NCBI GenBank assembly: GCA_038214085.1 | Contig: JBBQSF010000022.1 | Location: forward strand, 1 to 28,001 | Origin: JBBQSF01 sp038214085 | GTDB taxonomy: Bacteria > Bacteroidota > Bacteroidia > Bacteroidales > CG2-30-32-10 | Direction: 5' to 3' | Length of the DNA stretch: 28,001 bases | In this document: in pieces, positions 22,293 through 28,001 of the stretch | Position numbering within the stretch: the stretch's first letter is position 1 | How the letters are laid out: each line of letters starts with the position of its first letter | Made by a program: the position numbers and the translations under genes | Notes under the pieces: generated by a model | Seen by the model: the letters and a program-made list of their open reading frames with translations, nothing else | What the model was told of the DNA's origin: nothing | Database searches by the model: none

Positions 22293-22967
22293 CTATTCTT
22301 CTTTCAGAACATAGCCCATGCCGACAATGGTATGGATTAATTTTGGTGTGTATTCTTTATCTATTTTATTCCTCAGAGAATTAATGTGTACATCAATTAC
22401 ATTTGTTCCAGAATAGAAGGAAAATCCCCATATTTTTTCAGCAATTACACTTCTTTCAAATACTTTACCCTTATTATTCACCAGAAGTTCCAGTATCTTA
22501 TATTCACGTGCTGTCAGTTTAATTTCATTCTTATTTCTGAATACTTTTCTTTCAATACTATCGAGCTCAAGATCGGCTATTTTTATTTTCGGATTTACAA
22601 ATGTATCATTGTTTCTTCTGATTAAAGACTTGATTCTTGCATAAAGTTCCTCGAAACTAAATGGTTTGGTAAGATAATCATCTGCCCCGCAATTGAAACC
22701 AGTTACCTTATCCTCAACTCTGTCGAGTGAAGTAAGCATCAAAATAGGTGTTTTAACTCCGTGGTTCCGGATTTTTTTACACAACTCAAAACCATTTATT
22801 CCTGGCAGCATTACATCCAGAATAATGGCGTCATATTTTTTATTTATGGCAAGTTTTTCTCCCATCTCCGAATCGAAAGCAGCATCAACCATGTATTCAT
22901 GTTCTTCTAATCCGATTTTTACAACTGCAGAGATCTTCTGATCGTCATCTACCAAAAGAATTTTCAT
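22293..22967 (-). CDS. OmpR/PhoB-family two-component response regulator
   Basis: A 224-residue cytoplasmic regulator. The receiver domain (1-118) has D7/D8, phospho-acceptor D51 (IILDVMLPG), T79 and K101. The winged-helix DNA-binding domain (about 125-222) has LTAREYKILELLVNNKGKVFERSVIAEKIW and DVHINSLRNKIDK...IHTIVGMGYVL. It is most like the CusR/RprY-type regulators. It lies back to back with a large sensor kinase gene across a 415-bp gap, which makes that kinase a possible partner, but OmpR-type regulators usually sit directly beside a smaller kinase. It converges with bcp on the other side. Confidence 0.93.
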   Translation of the reverse strand: MKILLVDDDQKISAVVKIGLEEHEYMVDAAFDSEMGEKLAINKKYDAIILDVMLPGINGFELCKKIRNHGVKTPILMLTSLDRVEDKVTGFNCGADDYLTKPFSFEELYARIKSLIRRNNDTFVNPKIKIADLELDSIERKVFRNKNEIKLTAREYKILELLVNNKGKVFERSVIAEKIWGFSFYSGTNVIDVHINSLRNKIDKEYTPKLIHTIVGMGYVLKEE

Positions 22968-23382
22968 AGTTTCTGATCGTTAATTAAGTTTCTAAAAAAT
23001 CATTTTCAAAGTAAAATATTTAACTATGAGTCCACTCCGAAAAGTATTACTATCGAAAATCAGCTTTGCAAGTAGCTAAAAATATGAAAATAAATTTCGG
23101 ATTTCACTCAACTATATTTTAAACAAAAATAAATAATTTGACATTTAAATTGGCAAAAAGTTGTAAAAAATTAATTTTATACTGTATTTTCATTTTCTAG
23201 CTTAAAATATTATAATTTTGTAAATACACAAAAGCACAGCAATATTTTTCAATTAGAATACCAGTCGACTAACGCTTTACAATTAATAATTTTACAACGG
23301 ATAAATACAAAACCTTAAATAAAAAAACAAATTTTCATAAACGAATTATACCAAACAAGAAAATAAAGCTCCACAAAATTAC
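22968..23382. other. Divergent regulatory region between response regulator and sensor kinase
   Basis: A 415-bp AT-rich gap with no gene. For the minus-strand regulator, TATTTTTG at 23124-23131 is a full -7 match with TTG 22 bp upstream (23154-23156). For the plus-strand kinase, TAATTTTG at 23213-23220 is a full -7 match but has no -33 partner. Both would give 5' UTRs of about 150 nt, which leaves room for regulation, but I see no clear operator repeat. Confidence 0.4.
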
Positions 23383-26300
23383 ATGGTTTCACAAGAAATA
23401 AACCTCAAAACTGAACAAACTTTGAATAAAGCGAAACCGATCGTTTGGGTATCGCTTACAATCACTTTCTCATTGAGTATTCTTGGCCTTATTGGATGGA
23501 TCACCAATATTGCTTTTTTTAAAAGTATCCAACCTCAATGGATACCTATGAATTTAATTACAGCCATCTGCTTATCTATGGCAGCCATAGGACTGTTTAT
23601 GATAATTCGGAAAAAATATTTTAATCGTCTCGGAATCCTTATTGCAAAAATACTGGGAATATTGGTTTGCATTATTGGTTTATTGACAATTGCTGACTCG
23701 GCAAATATCCTTGGTGAAGGAATTGAGGAGTTTCTAAGTAGGTCACTTGCCTTTGATACTGTTTTATCGCATTCTATGAGAATGACATTGCTCACGGCCA
23801 TTATCATTTTGTCTATTGGATCTGCAATAGTAATACTTGCAAATGACAGCCAAAGATCCGCAAATATTGCTCATATTGTTATTCTTCCGGCAGCTATCGG
23901 AAGTTATCTGATATCTTTACGTTACTTGTTTGGCGTTGAATTTATGCATGATTTTCTGGGCGCACCTATTGCCATAAATTCAGGAATTGCTTTATGTGCA
24001 ATTTGTGTAGCCATTTTTTTTATACGTCCGGATACCTGGTTGATGAAAGTCTTTACAGGAAAACTTATCGGGAGTTTGATGGCAAAGAGACTGTTTCCTG
24101 CTTTAATAATACTCCCTGTAATGATTGGATGGCTGCGTATTTACGGAGAAAAAATGGGCATATTTGATTCTGAAGTTGGTGTTATTTTGGTAGCGATTAC
24201 CTATACTGTATGTTTAATTGGGCTTATTTGGCTGAGCGCAAAATCGGCAATAGGGATGGAAAAAAAACGATTGCTAGCTGAAAAGGAATTGCACCAAAGC
24301 GAACAACGATTAAAATTTCATTTTGATAACTCGCCGCTTGCAATTGTGGAATGGGACGCTGATTTTATCGTTACTCAATGGTCGAAAGAAGCTGAACATA
24401 TTTTTGGCTGGAAAAAAGAAGAAACTCTTGGAAAACCAATTGGCGATCTTAAATTGATATTTGAAGAAGATATTCCCATTGTAAACCAAACAATGGAGCG
24501 ACTTACAAGTGGAAAAGAGCAGGTTGTCATTTCTTCAAATCGAAACATTACTAAAGCTGGAGAAATCAGAGAATGCATGTGGTCTAATTCAGTTCTACTG
24601 GATGAAAATGGTAAAATGGCATCAGTCCTGTCACTTATTGAGGATATTACCGAACGCAAAAACAAGGAAGAAGAATTATTTAAAATTAACAGAACGCTTA
24701 AAGCATTAGGTAAAAGCAGCCAGATCATGATGCATGCCATTGATGAATCATCCTTCCTTAAAGAAGTATGCAATGTTATTATTGAAGAATGCGGTCATAC
24801 AATGATTTGGATTGGCTATGCCGAAGATAATGATGAAAAGACTGTAACGCCTGTCGTTTCCGCCGGTTATGAAGAAGGATATATAGAAAAATTAAATGTT
24901 ACATGGAAAGATAATGAAAGGGGAAGAGGCCCAACGGGTAAAGCAATCAGAACGGGGAAAATTACTTTATGTAAAATTATGCTTACAAACCCTGATTTTG
25001 AGCCATGGCGTGAGGAAGCAATAAAACGAGGTTATGCATCTTCAATAGCCATTCCTTTAATAAGCAACAGTAAGGTTTTGGGTGCGATAACTATTTATTC
25101 AAAAGATCCAGATTCCTTCACAAAAAGTGAAGAAGTTTTGCTTTCCGAATTAGCGAATGATGTTACTTTTGGAATTAATTTAATAAGAACAAGCGAGGCA
25201 CAGAAAAAGGCAGAGGCAGCACTTCGAGAAAGTGAAGATCAATTTTCAAAAGCCTTCCATTTAAGTCCGATTGGAATAAACATTTTTCGTCTTGCCGACA
25301 GTCGAGTTATAGATACCAACGATGCTTTTCTGAATCTTATTGGTTACTCCCGTGAGGAAATAATCGGACATACCCCAAAGGAATTAAACCTACTTGTTGA
25401 GCAGGTAGACCGCGATAGCTGGATGAAAGATTTGCTAAATAATGATTCCATTCAAAATGCGGAAGTTCAAATACGCCATAAATCCGGAAAAATTGTAAAT
25501 GCACTTTTCTCCATAACAAGGATTGAATCCAATGGTGAAGCAATGGGTTTAATTCAAGCTATTGATATCACTGATCGAATACGAATGGAAGCTGAATTAA
25601 AAGCTAGCGAAGAACGTGTTCGGTTGAAGTTAGAAAGCATATTGTCGCCTAAAGGAGATATAACAACACTCGAACTAGCTGACATTATTGATGTTCCAAC
25701 GATACATTCGTTGATGGATAATTTCAATAAACTTTTCCCAATTCCTATGGCTATCATTGATTATAAAGGGAAAGTAATCGTACAAGTTGGATGGCAAGAT
25801 ATCTGCACAAAATTCCACAGAGTTCACCCAGATACTTGTAAAAATTGTATTGATAGTGATACAGAAGAAATCCCCGAAGGAGAATTCAAACTTTATAAGT
25901 GCAAGAATGGAATGTGGGATACTGCCATACCTATCTATATTGGTAAAAGATACATGGGTAATCTTTTTCTTGGACAGTTCTTATTCGAGGATGAGTCCAT
26001 AAATTATAATTTCTTCCGCTTACAGGCTGCCAGATATGGATTTGATGAAAAAGAATATATTGCTGCTCTTGAAAAAGTTCCCCGTTTAAGTCATTCATCT
26101 CTTGACAATGCTATTGAATTTTTCTTAAAACTTTCCTATTCAATTTCTCAATTGAGTTACAGTAATATTAACCTTGCAAGAAATATCAATGAACATGAAA
26201 GAATGGCGCATGCGTTGAGAAGAAACAATGAACGGCTCGATATCCTATCGCAAACCGTAAGCAGTCTTCTGTCCAGCGATAATCCGCAAAAAATTGTGAA

Positions 26301-27828
26301 TGGCTTTTGCCTGAAAGTGATGCATTTTCTTGATTGCCATGTTTTCTTTAACTATTTGTTTGATGAGCAAAAAGAAAAGCTGCATTTGAATGCTTATGCT
26401 GGAATTCCAGAAAATGAAATTAAAAAAATTGAATGGCTTGAAGTGAAAGTTACCGATAATGATTCCAATAGATACGATTGGAAAAATCTTGTAATAAAAA
26501 ATATTCTTGAAACTCCTTATTCCAATTCGGAACTTGAAAAATCGTTTGGAATTACAGCTTATTTATCACATCCCCTTTTATCACATGGAAAGATAATTGG
26601 GTCATTGTCTTTTGGTTCCAAAAGCATGAAAAGCTTCAGCAATGAAGATATTTCTCTTATGAAAGCGGTTACTGACCAAGTTGCAATTGCTTTTACAAGA
26701 ATGAAAAACGAAAAAGAGCTTTATAGAACAAATAATTATTTAGAAAACTTAATAAACTTCGCGAATGTACCAATAATAGTGTGGAATCCTCAATTACAAA
26801 TTCAATTATTCAATATTGCATTTGAAAATTTAACTGGTTATTCGTTCAATGAAGTAATAGGAAAAAAACTTGATTTCTTATTTCCATTAAATATAATAAA
26901 AGAAGCAAAAGAAAAAATTCAACAAACCATATCAGGCGACCAATGGGAAACATTAGAAATACCAATTCAATGTAAAAACAAAGAGGTAAGGATTGTGCTT
27001 TGGAACTCTGCCAATGTTTACGATACAGATAATAAAACACTGATTTCAACAATTGCACAAGGCAATGATATCACAGCAAGAAAAAAAGCTGAGGAACAAA
27101 TTGAAAGATATACCATCGATCTTAAAAATTCCAATACTGAAAAAGATAAATTTTTCAATATTATAGCACACGACCTTAAAAATCCGTTCACAAGTTTGAT
27201 GGGAGCATCTGAATTGCTTCAAAACGGAGTCCACAAGTACAGTCCGGAAAAAATCGAAATACTAAGCAAGTTGATGCATAATTCAGCCAAGAGCGGGTAT
27301 GCTATTCTAGAAAATTTGCTCGAGTGGTCTCGGTCTCAGATTGGGAATATGAAATTTATTTCTGAATTGGTTAATCTGGAAACAATCATTTCTGAAATAA
27401 TTTTCTCAGTAAATATGTTGGCTTGTTCTAAAAATATTTCCATTACCACATTAGTCAATGATGAATTTTTGATTCATGCGGATATAAATATGCTGAAAAC
27501 AATTTTACGCAATCTTTTAATGAATGCAATTAAATTCACTCATCCAAAAGGTGCAATAGAAATCGCTGCACATATCAATGATCATGAAGTTCTAATATCA
27601 GTAAAAGATTCTGGAATTGGGATACGTCAAGAGGATATCGGAAAACTTTTCAGAATAGATACGCAATATATTTGTGTTGATACCGAAAATGAAAAGGGAA
27701 CCGGTCTGGGCTTGATTTTATGCAAAGAATTCATTGACAAACATCATGGAAAAATATGGGTGGAAAGTGAATTTGGAAAAGGCAGTGAATTTAAATTTAC
27801 AATTCCTCTGGATAAAACGAAAGCATAA
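23383..27828 (+). CDS. Multi-sensor histidine kinase with PAS, GAF and PocR domains
   Basis: A 1481-residue inner-membrane kinase. Residues 1-290 hold about eight membrane helices. Then come PAS (about 305-425, ends LSLIEDITERK), GAF (about 435-605), PAS (about 610-740, ends QAIDITDRI), and a PocR ligand-binding domain (about 750-940). The PocR domain has its conserved cysteines and the segments CTKFHRVHPDTCKNCIDSD and GNLFLGQF. A second GAF (about 965-1115) and a third PAS (about 1120-1240) follow. The kinase core has H1263 in the H-box (AHDLKNPF), the N-box NLLMNAIKF near 1375, DSGIG and GTGLGL. There is no receiver domain, so it must signal to a separate regulator. The ligand is unknown. 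Confidence 0.92.
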   Translation: MVSQEINLKTEQTLNKAKPIVWVSLTITFSLSILGLIGWITNIAFFKSIQPQWIPMNLITAICLSMAAIGLFMIIRKKYFNRLGILIAKILGILVCIIGLLTIADSANILGEGIEEFLSRSLAFDTVLSHSMRMTLLTAIIILSIGSAIVILANDSQRSANIAHIVILPAAIGSYLISLRYLFGVEFMHDFLGAPIAINSGIALCAICVAIFFIRPDTWLMKVFTGKLIGSLMAKRLFPALIILPVMIGWLRIYGEKMGIFDSEVGVILVAITYTVCLIGLIWLSAKSAIGMEKKRLLAEKELHQSEQRLKFHFDNSPLAIVEWDADFIVTQWSKEAEHIFGWKKEETLGKPIGDLKLIFEEDIPIVNQTMERLTSGKEQVVISSNRNITKAGEIRECMWSNSVLLDENGKMASVLSLIEDITERKNKEEELFKINRTLKALGKSSQIMMHAIDESSFLKEVCNVIIEECGHTMIWIGYAEDNDEKTVTPVVSAGYEEGYIEKLNVTWKDNERGRGPTGKAIRTGKITLCKIMLTNPDFEPWREEAIKRGYASSIAIPLISNSKVLGAITIYSKDPDSFTKSEEVLLSELANDVTFGINLIRTSEAQKKAEAALRESEDQFSKAFHLSPIGINIFRLADSRVIDTNDAFLNLIGYSREEIIGHTPKELNLLVEQVDRDSWMKDLLNNDSIQNAEVQIRHKSGKIVNALFSITRIESNGEAMGLIQAIDITDRIRMEAELKASEERVRLKLESILSPKGDITTLELADIIDVPTIHSLMDNFNKLFPIPMAIIDYKGKVIVQVGWQDICTKFHRVHPDTCKNCIDSDTEEIPEGEFKLYKCKNGMWDTAIPIYIGKRYMGNLFLGQFLFEDESINYNFFRLQAARYGFDEKEYIAALEKVPRLSHSSLDNAIEFFLKLSYSISQLSYSNINLARNINEHERMAHALRRNNERLDILSQTVSSLLSSDNPQKIVNGFCLKVMHFLDCHVFFNYLFDEQKEKLHLNAYAGIPENEIKKIEWLEVKVTDNDSNRYDWKNLVIKNILETPYSNSELEKSFGITAYLSHPLLSHGKIIGSLSFGSKSMKSFSNEDISLMKAVTDQVAIAFTRMKNEKELYRTNNYLENLINFANVPIIVWNPQLQIQLFNIAFENLTGYSFNEVIGKKLDFLFPLNIIKEAKEKIQQTISGDQWETLEIPIQCKNKEVRIVLWNSANVYDTDNKTLISTIAQGNDITARKKAEEQIERYTIDLKNSNTEKDKFFNIIAHDLKNPFTSLMGASELLQNGVHKYSPEKIEILSKLMHNSAKSGYAILENLLEWSRSQIGNMKFISELVNLETIISEIIFSVNMLACSKNISITTLVNDEFLIHADINMLKTILRNLLMNAIKFTHPKGAIEIAAHINDHEVLISVKDSGIGIRQEDIGKLFRIDTQYICVDTENEKGTGLGLILCKEFIDKHHGKIWVESEFGKGSEFKFTIPLDKTKA

Positions 27829-27962
27829 TTCCCTTAGAACTTCATTGGTTTTTATTTCCAATAACTGTTGTCCGATAAAAAAAATGGAAATGCGTGAAAT
27901 ATCAAGTTAAATAAGGTATCTATGGGTTTTGTGAAAACAAGGGGTTGGTTTTAATAGTTTTG

Positions 27963-27986
27963 ATGAATTGATTTTTATCAATTCAT
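27963..27986 (+). terminator. Possible terminator after the sensor kinase
   Basis: A 10-bp perfect AT-rich stem ATGAATTGAT / ATCAATTCAT with a TTTT loop, followed by TTTG. It lies about 135 bp past the kinase stop. Weak because of low GC and a short T-run. Confidence 0.4.
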
Positions 27987-28001
27987 TTTGCCTCAATCCT
28001 A

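Overview
The window looks like a chromosomal segment of an AT-rich member of the Bacteroidota, probably class Bacteroidia or a relative. The evidence is protein content plus promoter style. There is a SusC/RagA-like TonB-dependent receptor with a carboxypeptidase-like N-terminal domain, a DUF4249 lipoprotein, PorT of the type IX secretion system (T9SS) and a 1513-residue secreted protein with a T9SS C-terminal sorting domain. Start codons mostly lack Shine-Dalgarno sequences, and several genes are preceded by the Bacteroidota-type promoter (TTTG, about 19 bp, then TAnnTTTG). tRNA genes do not encode CCA.

Layout. Positions 1-449 hold the end of an unidentified protein, a gene-poor stretch and a strong terminator. 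At 450-752 a tRNA-Val(UAC) gene (minus strand) is preceded by three tandem broken copies of its own 5' half. From 833 to 20985 almost everything is on the minus strand: a NarL/LuxR response regulator, a MacB-type permease, a small membrane protein, then upp and, upstream of it, a compact radC / wecB / polysaccharide-deacetylase-like / FemAB-like cluster. Next come rpsT with tRNA-Glu(UUC) just upstream, an unknown 230-residue protein, a COG2509 FAD protein with porT, the giant T9SS substrate, trxB, the DUF4249 lipoprotein and the TonB receptor. At 21187-21400 a plus-strand tRNA-Pro(GGG) again follows tandem broken copies of its own 5' half. The right end holds a Bcp-type peroxiredoxin, an OmpR-family response regulator, and a divergent 1481-residue sensor histidine kinase with three PAS, two GAF and one PocR sensory domains.

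The most unusual feature is the shared design of the two tRNA loci. At both, the segment between the promoter and the intact tRNA is filled by tandem repeats, each made of leader plus the tRNA 5' half. Each tRNA half stops in or at the end of the 5' strand of the anticodon stem. In each, the first part of the D loop is replaced by a short palindrome of form TCCCG...CGGGA (three copies at tRNA-Val, two at tRNA-Pro). tRNA-Glu in the same window lacks this. It points either to a small palindromic element that targets D-loops or to structured leader RNA in tRNA precursors. I could not search for other copies.

Functional themes: envelope and surface biogenesis (wecB, deacetylase, FemAB-like, TonB receptor, PorT and a T9SS substrate), redox upkeep (trxB, bcp, COG2509), nucleotide salvage (upp), and signalling (two response regulators and one large kinase). 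All function calls are read from sequence motifs and memory of the families; no database search was done.
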